The position numbers and the translations under genes were made by a program. From the NCBI GenBank assembly GCA_020635055.1, contig JACKAN010000016.1, positions 16,424 to 80,423 of the forward strand: a stretch of DNA of 64,000 nt. The letters run 5' to 3'. The number at the start of each line of letters is the position of its first letter. Within the stretch, counting starts at the first letter, position 1. Shown in pieces: positions 38,829-48,099 of the stretch. The notes below the pieces were generated by a model. It worked only from the letters and a program-made list of their open reading frames with translations. It made no database searches and had not been told where the DNA came from. Source of the DNA: Pseudobdellovibrionaceae bacterium. GTDB lineage: Bacteria; Bdellovibrionota; Bdellovibrionia; Bdellovibrionales; UBA1609.

Positions 38829-38905
38829 TGGTAGGGGCTCCAGGACTTGAACCTGGGATCCTCCGGTTATGAGCCGGATGCTTTAACCAACTAAGCTAAG
38901 CCCCC
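38829..38905 (-). tRNA. tRNA with CAU anticodon (Met elongator or Ile2)
   Basis: The minus strand folds as a standard cloverleaf: acceptor GGGGGCT/AGCCCCT (one G-T at 1-72), D-arm AGCTTAGTTGGTTAAAGC, anticodon loop CTCATAA with anticodon CAT, T-arm CCAGGTTCAAGTCCTGG, discriminator A and encoded CCA. There is no C1-A72 mismatch, so it is not the initiator. Whether C34 is modified to lysidine (Ile) cannot be told from sequence. It lies 9 nt behind rpoD and may be co-transcribed. Confidence 0.95.
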
Positions 38906-38914
38906 GATGAATTG

Positions 38915-40771
38915 CTATTCTTCAAGCATCTTCATCGGGGGCATCAACTTTCCCTCGATGAAGGCCCTCAATTTAGCCGACCTTGAAGGATGACGCAACT
39001 TCCGAAGTGCTTTTGCTTCGATTTGTCGAATCCTTTCCCGGGTGACATTGAAGTCCTGTCCCACCTCTTCTAGTGTGTGGTCGTTCTCCTCACCAATACC
39101 AAAGCGCATGCGTAACACTTTTTCTTCGCGAGGAGTGAGAGTTGATAAAACTCGACGGGTTTGCTCTGCAAGATTTAAATTTACAATCGCCTCTGCTGGA
39201 TTGATGACCTTTTTGTCTTCAATAAAATCACCTAAATGAGAATCTTCTTCCTCACCTACTGGCGTTTCCAAACTAATTGGCTCTTTGGCGATCTTTAGAA
39301 CCTTTCTCACCTTATCCACATGCATATCCATTTTTTCTGCAATTTCTTCTGGAATTGGCTCACGCCCTAGTTCTTGAACTAATAAACGTGAGGTTCTTAC
39401 TAATTTGTTGATAGTTTCAATCATATGGACAGGTACGCGAATAGTTCTGGCCTGATCCGCGATCGCACGAGTGATCGCTTGGCGAATCCACCAAGTGGCA
39501 TAGGTAGAGAATTTATATCCACGTCTATATTCAAACTTATCCACAGCCTTCATTAAGCCGATATTGCCTTCTTGAATTAAATCTAAAAATTGTAAACCGC
39601 GATTCGCATATTTCTTAGCAATAGAAACCACCAATCTTAAGTTAGCTTCTACGAGTTCTGCTTTGGCTTTGTCGGCTTCGCGCTCGCCTCGCCAAATCGC
39701 TGTGTTGGTATCACGCAACCAATCAAAAACCATTTCGGTCTCTTTTTCCAAACGTATTAAACGTTTATCCGCTGCCGTTGCTAAAAAGTAGTGATTGCGG
39801 AATTGGTTAAAACTCATACCCGATTCACGAGTCAATTTAATCATTTCAGCTTCACTATTTACTGCTTTTTTGTATCTTTCAACGAGATCTGTGATGTCTT
39901 TACTAAATGTAAGCTTAATCGCTTCCCGGACTCTCTTTCTAAGAACGGTCATACGTGAAACTAAGTTTTTAAATTTAATCACAATGCGATTAATGGTTTT
40001 TCTATTAAAATTCACGGTCTCAAAAGTAACCATGAGCTCTTCATTTAACTTTCCTAATGTAGACCCAGCTTCTGTTACTTCTTTCGATCCAGTAGGCTTA
40101 GTTCGTAGTGTATCAAAGTGTTCTTGGGCATTTTTTTGGTAGTTGCGAACGTGGCCAATCAATTCATGAATTTTTTCAATATATTCTTTTTCGTCATATT
40201 GGGTTTCTTCATCTTCCAAGCCTCTGAATATGGCTTTAACTTTAATGCGGCCTTCATCCAAACGCTTTCCAAGATCAATAATTTCTTGAACACCAATAGG
40301 AGACATTAAAATAGCTCGAACAATTTCTCTTTCTCCAGCTTCAATACGACGGGCAATCTCTACTTCCCCTTCGCGGGTCAATAAAGAAACACTACCCATT
40401 TTTCTTAAGTAGAGCCGAACAGGATCGTTGCCTTTACTGTCGTCGGCCTTCTCTTCTGGTTCGTCTTCTTCAGATTCCCTTCCCGAACCACCGAAAAGAT
40501 TTTCTTCGTCTTCATCATCTTTCTTTTCTTCTGACACTTCTGTAATTATTACACCGTTCACTTCTAATGCCTGCATGAAGCTATCGAGCACAACGGGGTT
40601 CACAATTCCTTGGTGAAGCATCTCATTGATTTCTTCAATTGAGATCTCTTCCTTCTCCTTGGCTACCTTTGTAACCCTTTGAATTTCCTCTTGAATCAGT
40701 TCTTTTTGACGTTCAATCGGAAGTTCTTTTTCGACGGGAGTCTTCGCGTTTTCCTTAGGATTTTTTGACAT
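38915..40771 (-). CDS. rpoD: Primary RNA polymerase sigma factor (sigma-70)
   Basis: 618 residues. An acidic N-terminal part is followed by region 1.2 (DPVRLYLRKMGSVSLLTREG), region 2 (LVEANLRLVVSIAKKYANRG, LDLIQEGNIGLMKAVDKFEY, YATWWIRQAITRAIADQART), region 3 and region 4 (LTPREEKVLRMRFGIGEEND, FNVTRERIRQIEAKALRKLR). A long non-conserved insert lies between 1.2 and 2.1. This is the housekeeping sigma factor. It lies 21 nt after dnaG in the macromolecular-synthesis order. Confidence 0.97.
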   Translation of the reverse strand: MSKNPKENAKTPVEKELPIERQKELIQEEIQRVTKVAKEKEEISIEEINEMLHQGIVNPVVLDSFMQALEVNGVIITEVSEEKKDDEDEENLFGGSGRESEEDEPEEKADDSKGNDPVRLYLRKMGSVSLLTREGEVEIARRIEAGEREIVRAILMSPIGVQEIIDLGKRLDEGRIKVKAIFRGLEDEETQYDEKEYIEKIHELIGHVRNYQKNAQEHFDTLRTKPTGSKEVTEAGSTLGKLNEELMVTFETVNFNRKTINRIVIKFKNLVSRMTVLRKRVREAIKLTFSKDITDLVERYKKAVNSEAEMIKLTRESGMSFNQFRNHYFLATAADKRLIRLEKETEMVFDWLRDTNTAIWRGEREADKAKAELVEANLRLVVSIAKKYANRGLQFLDLIQEGNIGLMKAVDKFEYRRGYKFSTYATWWIRQAITRAIADQARTIRVPVHMIETINKLVRTSRLLVQELGREPIPEEIAEKMDMHVDKVRKVLKIAKEPISLETPVGEEEDSHLGDFIEDKKVINPAEAIVNLNLAEQTRRVLSTLTPREEKVLRMRFGIGEENDHTLEEVGQDFNVTRERIRQIEAKALRKLRHPSRSAKLRAFIEGKLMPPMKMLEE

Positions 40772-40792
40772 GTAACTCTGCTCCTAAATGAC

Positions 40793-42634
40793 CTATTTCG
40801 GTTCGTTAAAGTTGTTGAGCGCTTTAATATGTTTTTGGATATTCATAAACTGTTCCAATTGTTGCTGCCTTTCTGAGGGGTCAGATATGCGCATTCTTTC
40901 TTTGAGGGCTTGTTGCTGCAATTTCAAATAGTCCTCTTGAACTTTCTTCAAACAATCGTTAAAAAATTTCTCTAATGCCGGATCATCCATCTGGCTCCAA
41001 GAACGATCCAAATGTTGAGTGATCGCACTTGAGGGTTCCACTTCACTAGCCATCAAAGCTGTAAACTTATCAAAATCATTTGCCCTTTGTCTATATAAGC
41101 TCAACAATTTCTCGATCAGTGCTATTGATTCTTGGCTAGAAAATTGCTTAACCATATCCCTCTCCTCCAAGCCAACTAAAAATTTGGGTTTCATAAAAGC
41201 CAAATTTATCAATATAAGTTCTGCCTTCGGAACCTTATCTAAGAGAATTTGCCCCTTGTTATCTAAGACACTAGGACTTGGCGTTTTGGTCAATGGCTTG
41301 GGAGTGACTCTTGGGACAACTGTCTGAAACCCTGCTCCCTGAGATTTCAAATAACCCATTATCCAGCTCGGATCTTGTCGCAATGTATCAGCCATCTCCT
41401 CTATATAGAGTTTTTGTAATGGCCTGTCCTGAACCAAAGCCAAACTTGGAAGTATCCTTTCCATAATTTGTACTTTTTCAGAGGGCTGGGCTGAATAATC
41501 TTTAAACTGTTCTTGAAACACATGCAAAAATAAATCCTGTGAACTGTTTAACAACTTCTGGAATACCTGCACACCATGTTCTCTCAAAAAATCATCGGGA
41601 TCTTGCGCATTAGGAATAATAACGACTCTTGGCAATAGGTTTTCTGTTAATAGAATGGGAAGACTTCTTTCTGCTGCTGTTTTTCCAGAAGAGTCTCCAT
41701 CAAAAAGTATTAAAATATTTTTTGTATATCTTTTTAGAACTTTTGCATGCTGAGGAGTCAAAGCTGTACCCAATACAGCAATCACATTCTTGATACCTGA
41801 AGAATAAAGGGCCATAAAATCCATATAACCCTCAACGACAATAACTTGATCTGCCGAGCGAATGTACTTAGCCGTATCGTGAAGACCATAAAAAATTTGT
41901 CCTTTATGGAATATTTCTGACTCTGGGCTATTAATATATTTAGCTTTATCATCTCCTAATGTGCGACCACCAAAGCCTATACAGTCCCCTAAATGTGAAA
42001 AAATTGGAAACATCAATCTATGACGATACAAATCGAAATACCCACCTGTATCTCGTTGTTTAATTAAGCCCAATTCTGAACTCAATGCTAAAGGCACTTG
42101 GTTTCTTCCTATTTCATTGGCTAAGGAGTCCCAACTATCAGGAGCTATTCCCAGCTTAAAAGTTTTTATAATTTCTGGAGTTAATGATCTCTTGGCAAGA
42201 TATTTTAAACGAGGGTCATCTGGAGTTAAATTTTTCAAGCAATTGTGGAAATACTCCATTGCAAAAGTATTGATCTTGTAAAACATTTGCTTTCTGGTTT
42301 TCTTTTCTTGTGAATCGTTTTTTTTAAAGCCTTCTTGCTGGGGGATAGCAATTCCCGCTTTTTTAGCTAGATACTCAACGCTTTCTGGGAAGCTAAAACC
42401 CCTAAGAGCTTGCAAGAAATTATAAATATTCCCTGCCTTTTTACAGCCAAAACAATAGTAAACTTGTTTCAACTCTGAAACAGAAAAGCTAGGTGTTTTT
42501 TCGTGGTGGTCAGGAAAAGGACACAATCCCGTGTAGCGGTCGCCCGAGCGTTTAAGCTCGGTATATTTGGAAATCTCATCAACAAGACGGCTAGATTCCC
42601 TGACCTTTTCTATAAAATCTGGGTCGAATGCCAG
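40793..42634 (-). CDS. dnaG: DNA primase, probable CTG start
   Basis: The frame open to 42634 encodes AFDPDFIEKVRESSRLVDEI and SKYTELKRSGDRYTG directly before the zinc finger CPFPDHHEKTPSFSV...YCFGC, which matches the normal DnaG N-terminus. No ATG, GTG or TTG stands at the right place. A CTG at 42634 is preceded by GAGGGGGA at good spacing, giving 614 aa. The Toprim domain has VVEGYMDFMALYSSG and ILFDGDSSGKTAAERS; the C-terminal helicase-binding part is present. Starting at the TTG at 42526 would destroy the zinc finger. Confidence 0.93.
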   Translation of the reverse strand: MAFDPDFIEKVRESSRLVDEISKYTELKRSGDRYTGLCPFPDHHEKTPSFSVSELKQVYYCFGCKKAGNIYNFLQALRGFSFPESVEYLAKKAGIAIPQQEGFKKNDSQEKKTRKQMFYKINTFAMEYFHNCLKNLTPDDPRLKYLAKRSLTPEIIKTFKLGIAPDSWDSLANEIGRNQVPLALSSELGLIKQRDTGGYFDLYRHRLMFPIFSHLGDCIGFGGRTLGDDKAKYINSPESEIFHKGQIFYGLHDTAKYIRSADQVIVVEGYMDFMALYSSGIKNVIAVLGTALTPQHAKVLKRYTKNILILFDGDSSGKTAAERSLPILLTENLLPRVVIIPNAQDPDDFLREHGVQVFQKLLNSSQDLFLHVFQEQFKDYSAQPSEKVQIMERILPSLALVQDRPLQKLYIEEMADTLRQDPSWIMGYLKSQGAGFQTVVPRVTPKPLTKTPSPSVLDNKGQILLDKVPKAELILINLAFMKPKFLVGLEERDMVKQFSSQESIALIEKLLSLYRQRANDFDKFTALMASEVEPSSAITQHLDRSWSQMDDPALEKFFNDCLKKVQEDYLKLQQQALKERMRISDPSERQQQLEQFMNIQKHIKALNNFNEPK

Positions 42635-42653
42635 AGATTCCCCCTCTAGATAT

Positions 42654-43100
42654 TTACTGTAATTTTGATTTTACAATATCGCTGATGACCTTATTATCCG
42701 CAGCGCCTTTAGCTTTTTCCATGACAACTTTCATTACACGCCCCATATCTTTAATGCTTTGTGCTTGAGTTTCTTGGATGGCTTCTTCTACAAAGGTGGC
42801 TATTTTATCTGGACTTAGTTGTTCTGGTAAATATTTTTCAATAATTGTTAATTCTTGTTGCTCTTTCAAAACTAGGTCTTCTCTGTTGGCACTTTTAAAT
42901 TGCACCATAGAGTCTTTGCGCTGTTTTGCTAACTTTTTAAGTACTCCAACAACATCATCGTCAGATAATTGCTGTGGTCTCATATCGATTTCGCGATTTT
43001 TTATTTCCGCGTGGATAAATCGTAAGGTCAACAATAGATCTGCTTCTTTATTTTTCATAGCCGACTTTACGTCGGCTATGATTTGCTCTTTCAAGCTCAT
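42654..43100 (-). CDS. yqeY: GatB/YqeY family protein
   Basis: From the ATG at 43100 (GAGGAA upstream) 148 residues: MSLKEQIIADVKSAMKNKEA, LRFIHAEIKNREIDMR, KQRKDSMVQFKSANREDL and IIEKYLPEQLS. This is the stand-alone YqeY protein, related to the tail domain of GatB amidotransferase. It lies between rpsU and dnaG, a usual place. Confidence 0.9.
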   Translation of the reverse strand: MSLKEQIIADVKSAMKNKEADLLLTLRFIHAEIKNREIDMRPQQLSDDDVVGVLKKLAKQRKDSMVQFKSANREDLVLKEQQELTIIEKYLPEQLSPDKIATFVEEAIQETQAQSIKDMGRVMKVVMEKAKGAADNKVISDIVKSKLQ

Positions 43101-43119
43101 AAATTCCTCTAAATAATAA

Positions 43120-43314
43120 TTAACCAAATTTTTTCAATTTTTTAGCTAAACGCTTACGCGCAGAAATTGATTTCTTTTTCTTGCGAACACTGGGTTTTTC
43201 AAAATGCTCACGCTTCTTGATCTCAGAAAGTATTCCTGATTTCTCACAAGATTTTTTAAAACGACGGAAAGCCTGTTCAAAAGACTCGTTATCTCGAATT
43301 CTTACGAATGCCAT
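43120..43314 (-). CDS. rpsU: Small ribosomal subunit protein bS21
   Basis: 64 residues: FVRIRDNESFEQAFRRFKKS, then KREHFEKPSVRKKKKSISAR and RKRLAKKLKKFG. Strongly basic, with the classic bS21 pattern. First gene of the rpsU-yqeY-dnaG-rpoD-tRNA block. Confidence 0.96.
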   Translation of the reverse strand: MAFVRIRDNESFEQAFRRFKKSCEKSGILSEIKKREHFEKPSVRKKKKSISARKRLAKKLKKFG

Positions 43315-43421
43315 AAACTATCACCTGCCTTCCATGTGTATTTAAAGTACAGGCTATAACAAAAATGACATTGCTTGACAACTGACTTATAAAAAGGAAA
43401 ATTCCTTCCCAAGGATGCAGC

Positions 43422-43886
43422 ATGTCTAAAGATGAGTTTTATATGAAAATGGCTCTGGATGAGGCCCATAAAGCCGCAAAACAGGGTGAGGTCCCTGTCG
43501 GAGCTATAGTCGTAGATTCGTCAGGGAACATTATTGGCATGGGGTTTAATCGTAAAGAAAGCGGAGCCGACCCTACCCTTCACGCAGAAATCATTGCCCT
43601 TAAAGAGGCCGCAAAAAGCTTAAAAAACTGGCGCTTGAGGGGTTGTACACTTTATGTAACTCTTGAGCCCTGTCCCATGTGCGCGGGAGCCCTAGTACAA
43701 GCTCGTGTGGATCGCGTGGCATTTGGCACTTTAGATTTAAAAGGGGGCGGTATTTGTTCTAAATACACTATTGGCAATGACCCCCGACTCAATCATCAAT
43801 TTATAGTATCCTCTGGTATATTAGAGAAGGAGTGTTCTCTGATCCTTACAAAGTTTTTTAAAGACCTACGTCAAAGTAAAACATGA
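43422..43886 (+). CDS. tadA: tRNA-specific adenosine deaminase
   Basis: 154 residues with GEVPVGAIVVDSSGNIIGMG, the zinc/catalytic HAE (TLHAEIIAL) and PCPMCAGALVQARVDRV. TadA converts A34 to inosine in tRNA-Arg(ACG). Divergent from rpsU. A DDE element is inserted 18 nt after its stop. Confidence 0.95.
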   Translation: MSKDEFYMKMALDEAHKAAKQGEVPVGAIVVDSSGNIIGMGFNRKESGADPTLHAEIIALKEAAKSLKNWRLRGCTLYVTLEPCPMCAGALVQARVDRVAFGTLDLKGGGICSKYTIGNDPRLNHQFIVSSGILEKECSLILTKFFKDLRQSKT

Positions 43887-43904
43887 TTTAATTTGAAACA
43901 GTTG

Positions 43905-45279
43905 CGCATTGACCGGGAAATAAATCTTACCTTTAGCAGTTGTGTTATTTTTCTTTCTCATTATGATACCTTTACTTTGTTTTCGGTGGATTTTAACATT
44001 TCTTTAATCAAATTCATTTTTTGATTTAGTCTTTGGGTGAGCGCAATAGGGTCCAAACTCTGCATCTCTCTCCAGAGACTTTTTTTTATTTCTTTAGGAA
44101 CATGCTTTGATAACATTAAACGATGGTACGGGGTTTTTGGCTTATCATATTTTTTTCTTTGCTTTGCCCCGTAACGATCTTTTTCTATAAGTTTCATTTG
44201 TGGATAAAAGTAATTAAAAAGCTTTGACCAATCGTCTCGATAAATATCGTTCACAAGATCAACAGCTGCTTGAGTTTCTATGCGCTCATACCCCAAAAGA
44301 CCCCTTACAAAAACATTGTTCTTCTGTTCAATATAACACTGATCGTTCTTCCTTTTTTCTCTGGACCTTTTTAACTCAACAGGCTTTTTTCTTCGCGTTC
44401 TGAAGGCATTAACCATTTCGTAATTAATAAACTCACTACCATTATCAAAATATAGTGAGTATATTTCTATTGGTAATCGAGACTCTATGTCTTCTAAGGC
44501 CTCAACTGTGGGGCCAGCCTCCTTCCCCAAAATCATTTGTCCCTCTGTCCAGCCCGACTCAATATCGGTAAAAGTAATTGAGCCAGCAAAGTGCCCCCAG
44601 TTGTAACCTCCGCAATGAACAACTGTATCGCTCTGGCCAAAACCTGGTCGATCTATAATTTCATTTGGGTCTCTTAACTTGATAATTTGCTTGATGTGTT
44701 TTTTAGGAGGAGTCGTCTGACTTCTTAGCTTTAAGCTCTCCTTTTTTCGCTCCTCTTTTAAGTAAACATCTATTGTTGATGGAGCCATCTTTAGAAGCCG
44801 TTTTTTTACTTGCTCTGGCCAGGACGGCAAGCTTTTAAACCACTTCGGCATAGCTGCCTTCAGGCGCTTGCTATTCATTCTTCTGGTCAGTCTCCAGAAC
44901 TTGATTAAATACTGAGCCTCGATGTCTGTATATTCTTTCTTGCGGCCTCTCTCTTGATAACGGTACTCAGTCATGCCCCTCATATTCATCGCCGTTATTG
45001 CGGCTTTACGGCTCTTAAAAACCTCATTCTTTATCAGCTCATCAAGAAGATGTGTTCGCTCTTTACGATCTGCTTTCTCGTACCTCTTTTTCATCTTAAT
45101 TTTGTATTGCCATTTTGCTCTTGAGTCCAAGTTGTCATCCCCTAAAGTTGTGCTGGGATCAAGTCTATCTGTTTTTTGGGTAACTTTATTTATCGGGCAA
45201 CCGATGATTGGTTCAATCAAGACCTTCGTCGCGTCTCTTTTTGAGACGGTTTGGGTAACATTATTTCCCGGTAAATGCG
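43905..45279 (-). mobile_element. DDE (rve) insertion element of uncertain family
   Basis: 1375 bp with inverted ends CGCATTGACCGGGAAATAA and CGCATTTACCGGGAAATAA (one mismatch), flanked by the 4-bp repeat GTTG at 43901-43904 and 45280-45283. The right end holds a second subterminal repeat GGGTAAC(T/A)TTATTT at about 45179 and 45254. One transposase gene is inside. Confidence 0.85.
43961..45220 (-). CDS. Integrase-core (rve-like) transposase
   Basis: 419 residues (a start at 45094, MKKRYEKADRKERTHLL, is possible). The N-terminal half is basic and helical. The catalytic core shows D in RPGFGQSDTVVHCGGYNWGH, D in IYSLYFDNGSEFINYEMVNA and E in KRKNDQCYIEQKNNVFVRGL. The DDE spacing is that of retroviral-type integrases. 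I cannot place it in a named IS family from memory. Confidence 0.82.
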   Translation of the reverse strand: MIEPIIGCPINKVTQKTDRLDPSTTLGDDNLDSRAKWQYKIKMKKRYEKADRKERTHLLDELIKNEVFKSRKAAITAMNMRGMTEYRYQERGRKKEYTDIEAQYLIKFWRLTRRMNSKRLKAAMPKWFKSLPSWPEQVKKRLLKMAPSTIDVYLKEERKKESLKLRSQTTPPKKHIKQIIKLRDPNEIIDRPGFGQSDTVVHCGGYNWGHFAGSITFTDIESGWTEGQMILGKEAGPTVEALEDIESRLPIEIYSLYFDNGSEFINYEMVNAFRTRRKKPVELKRSREKRKNDQCYIEQKNNVFVRGLLGYERIETQAAVDLVNDIYRDDWSKLFNYFYPQMKLIEKDRYGAKQRKKYDKPKTPYHRLMLSKHVPKEIKKSLWREMQSLDPIALTQRLNQKMNLIKEMLKSTENKVKVS

Positions 45280-45385
45280 GTTGTTTTAGGAAATGGTTAG
45301 ATTAATAACAAAACCTAGACATTTCTCAACTTGAAACATCCTCTTTTTAAATTTTGTTATAAAATCTAAATATTAGAGAGGTAAA

Positions 45386-46216
45386 ATGAAATCCAAAAGA
45401 GTTTTAATTATTGAAGATGATGTCGATCTCCTTGAAATTGAAACCTATCAATTAAAAGAAAATAACTATGATGTAAGCTCAGCACAAAATATTAAAGAGG
45501 CATTACAAATACTCAATTCAGAAACATTTGATTGCATTTTACTCGACATGAATCTGCATGCGTCCTCTGGCAAAGATATTATTATTGAAATTAAATCAGA
45601 TTCTTCACATCTTAGCGCTAAAACACCAATTATTGTAACTAGTGGAAGCCTAAATATCGATCTTATAAAAGAAGTAAAAGAAAAAATTCACTCAGTATTA
45701 GTTAAACCATTTAGCACTCAAGACCTCCTAGATAAAGTTAATCAGGCTGTAAAAGCCTCTCACCTTGATACTAATACAATTGAAATGGCTTCTAAAAAAT
45801 CTGTATTCATAGTTGATGACGACAATGACTACGTAAAAGATTTAAAAAAGTATCTTGAAGGAGATCATTTTAAAGTCATTGCCAGTACAAGTACACATGA
45901 GGCTCTAGCAAAATTGCAAAATCAAAAATTCGACATGATACTTTTGGATTTAAAAATAGATCAACACAATGGTGATTGGCTGGTGAACTTGTTAAGAAAT
46001 GATAAGGGTCACTTAAATCATAAAACTCCTATAATTATCGTCACTGGTTCTTCTATAGTTAAAACCCAAAGACTAACAAAATTAGTCCAGGAAATCGTAG
46101 AGAAGCCAGTCTCTTTCCCAGAGCTTACACAGAGGATTCAGGCAAACTTGATCGGAGTTCAAAAACCTATTCTAGTATCTATCTTGGACTTCCCCAAAAA
46201 AAATAGACAGATTTAG
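45386..46216 (+). pseudogene. Double-receiver response regulator truncated by IS3
   Basis: Two receiver domains are complete. REC1 has acidic pair IIEDDVD, phospho-Asp CILLDMNLH and Lys in LVKPFS; REC2 has IVDDDNDY, MILLDLKIDQ and VEKPVS. After about residue 267 the reading frame enters the terminal repeat of an IS3 element, which supplies the final residues LDFPKKNRQI and the stop. Any output domain after REC2 is lost. A stable two-receiver protein may still be made, because both domains are intact. AGAGAGG precedes the ATG. Confidence 0.8.
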
Positions 46217-47085
46217 TGAGACAAATTTGTTAATTTATACTTCTCCGGACTCTGATTGCCAAGTGAAGAATGTTTTCTTTTTTTATTATACCAAACTTCA
46301 ATATATTCAAAAACTAAGGCTTTCAACTCTGCCTCTGTTGAATAACAATTTCTATAAATCCACTCTTTCTTCAGTGAGCTAAACCATGACTCAACATAAG
46401 CATTATCGTAGCAATTTCCACGCCTGGACATGCTGGGTTTAATATTTTTATTTTTTAAAAAATTACGGTAGGCTTTGCTTGCATATTGGCTTCCACGATC
46501 AGAGTGGAATATAATTTCTGCATCTGGACCCACTTTTTTCATGGCGCTGTCGAGTGCTCTTAATACTAAACTTGTTTCAAGACTATTTCCCATAGACCAA
46601 CCGATAACTTCACGATTATATAAATCTATAACAACAGCCAAGTATATAAATCTGTAGCCCACTCTCAAGTAAGTTATATCACCAGCTAACAACTTGCCTG
46701 CTTTAGACGGCAATGGATGGGCATCTTCGACTTTAAACAGCCTTGGCGCTATTGGGTGGTTATGATTTGAGTCTGTAGTTTGAACACGATATTTCTTTTT
46801 TAAACGAGCATCTAAACCCATCTCCTTCATATACTTTGCCACTGTATTTTCACTTACTAAAATGCCAGCTTCTTTTAAGTCGTCGTAAATCCTAGGGGAG
46901 CCATATGTACTTTTACTTATTTTAAAGTATTTTTTTATAGCATCGCAAACTGTTGCCCTCTTGTTGGAATGAATATTCTCAGATCTTTTTTTCCAAAAAT
47001 AATAACCACTGGAACTAACTCCAAAATATTTACATAAAAAATCGACCGGGACTTTTGTTGTGGATTTTCGGATTTCATATATCAC
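46213..47085 (-). CDS. IS3-family transposase OrfB
   Basis: 290 residues as an independent frame. HTH_21 region GVSSSGYYFWKKR, STYGSPRIYDDLKEAGILVS, then the rve core: AGDITYLRVGYRFIYLAVVI (Asp), IIFHSDRGSQYAS (Asp), MSRRGNCYDNAYVESWFSSLK (Glu). It is probably made mainly as OrfAB through -1 slippage on A8 in the coding strand (positions 47126-47133); in that frame the fusion reads KKHCDFLKQRTGRFQVIYEI straight into OrfB. Confidence 0.9.
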   Translation of the reverse strand: MIYEIRKSTTKVPVDFLCKYFGVSSSGYYFWKKRSENIHSNKRATVCDAIKKYFKISKSTYGSPRIYDDLKEAGILVSENTVAKYMKEMGLDARLKKKYRVQTTDSNHNHPIAPRLFKVEDAHPLPSKAGKLLAGDITYLRVGYRFIYLAVVIDLYNREVIGWSMGNSLETSLVLRALDSAMKKVGPDAEIIFHSDRGSQYASKAYRNFLKNKNIKPSMSRRGNCYDNAYVESWFSSLKKEWIYRNCYSTEAELKALVFEYIEVWYNKKRKHSSLGNQSPEKYKLTNLSH

Positions 47086-47372
47086 TTGGAACCGCCCAGT
47101 TCTTTGCTTGAGAAAATCGCAGTGCTTTTTTTTAATACATGGTTAATTTCTTCTATATAACCAAGCTCTTTTTTAAGTTTATGAACTTCTTTTTCAAGAT
47201 CCTCATAGCTGGGCCTATCTTTAGACTTTGTTAATTTTCCGACAGAAAATTCCTTTCTCCAACGGCTTAAGGCAGCTTTACTTACCCCTAATTCCTTACA
47301 GGTGTTTGAAATTCCTGCTATTTTGCTTCTAGCTACCGCTTCTTGTTTAAATTCGTTACTATATTTATTCAT
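47082..47372 (-). CDS. IS3-family OrfA (DNA-binding)
   Basis: 96 residues: an HTH domain (EFKQEAVARSKIAGISNTCK, LGVSKAALSRWRKEF) and a leucine-zipper-like tail (LEKEVHKLKKELGYIEEINH, VLKKS). Overlaps orfB by 4 nt and contains the A8 slippery run. Confidence 0.88.
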   Translation of the reverse strand: MNKYSNEFKQEAVARSKIAGISNTCKELGVSKAALSRWRKEFSVGKLTKSKDRPSYEDLEKEVHKLKKELGYIEEINHVLKKSTAIFSSKELGGSK

Positions 47373-47443
47373 GACTTTCTCCTCATACCATATTGGGTGA
47401 AAAAAGTCTCACATGATGTCTCCAGTGATTTTGGGGAAGTCCA

Positions 47444-47677
47444 CTTAAAAGAAGAACAAAATCAATGGAGGGCTTGGGCCAGTCAACATTAAATGTAGTA
47501 TTAGCATTTACTGCAATGAGACTAGAGTATAATTGGAGAACAACACCAGTTGACTCACCAAAGTTAAATAACTTAAAAGGTAGGAGGGAACAAAAACAGG
47601 TACTTAACAATGTAGAGGATACATTAGAAAATCTTATACATTAAACATAGCGGACACAAAAAATTTTACGCTACCGC
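47444..47677 (+). mobile_element. Remnant of an IS256 copy (3' end)
   Basis: The last 65 or so codons of the IS256 transposase, from LKRRTKSMEGLGQSTLNVVL to the stop, plus the right inverted end. The DNA is nearly identical to the intact copy at 36994-38355. The left part was removed at the IS3 boundary; the right end abuts an integrase fragment. Confidence 0.9.
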
Positions 47678-48077
47678 AACCAAAGGTGGTTACTGGAGAG
47701 CTATACCCATAAATGACGAACTTGAAAAAGTGTTAAGAGAATTGGTTCTCACGAATGGCAATAGAAAGTATCTCCTCCCACGCTTTACAGAGTGGGACCG
47801 TGGCTGTCAGGCAAAAGTCCTTCGCGGATTTTGTGACGGTGTGGGCATCAAATCAATTAAGTTCCACACTCTCAGAGCTTGTTGGGCAACTCAACTCATC
47901 GGCAATGGTGTCGCTCCAGCTGTGGTGATGGCTATGGGCGGCTGGAAGGATTTAGAAGTGATGCAAAGATACATCCGGCGTACGGGTCTGGACATTAGAG
48001 GTGCGACTGATGCCCTCCCCAAGATCAAGCCTGAGGAGATAGAGAGTACTGTTATTGAGCTATTTAGAAACTTCTAA
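47678..48077 (+). pseudogene. C-terminal fragment of a tyrosine recombinase
   Basis: Begins in frame at the IS256 border: TKGGYWRAIPINDELEKVLR, then KFHTLRACWATQLIGNGVAP with the second catalytic Arg, GGWKDLEVMQRYIR and a short tail. The first catalytic Arg region and the whole N-terminal domain are missing. It is closely related to the integrase at 59588-60474 (TKAGYWRDVPINSELMKFLK; GWKDLETMQRYVR). Confidence 0.8.
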
Positions 48078-48099
48078 AAGAATAACTCAAAACGAGTTT

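Larger units (their letters stand above)
46185..47443 (-). mobile_element. IS3-family insertion sequence, copy A
   Basis: 1259 bp with terminal inverted repeats TGGACTTCCCCAAAA at both ends. Two overlapping transposase genes are inside. No short target duplication is present: the left flank is the response regulator and the right flank is inside an IS256 remnant, so a deletion or recombination followed insertion. Confidence 0.88.

Noticed and set aside
47383..47610. A 75-codon frame on the minus strand across the IS256 remnant
   Set aside because: It is the antisense of the IS256 transposase end; the same antisense frame appears at 37059-37295 in the intact copy.
36994..48077. Composite transposon formed by the two IS256 copies
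   Set aside because: The second copy is a 234-bp remnant, the intact copy has its own 8-bp duplication, and the DNA between them includes core genes (rpoD, dnaG), so it is not a mobile composite.
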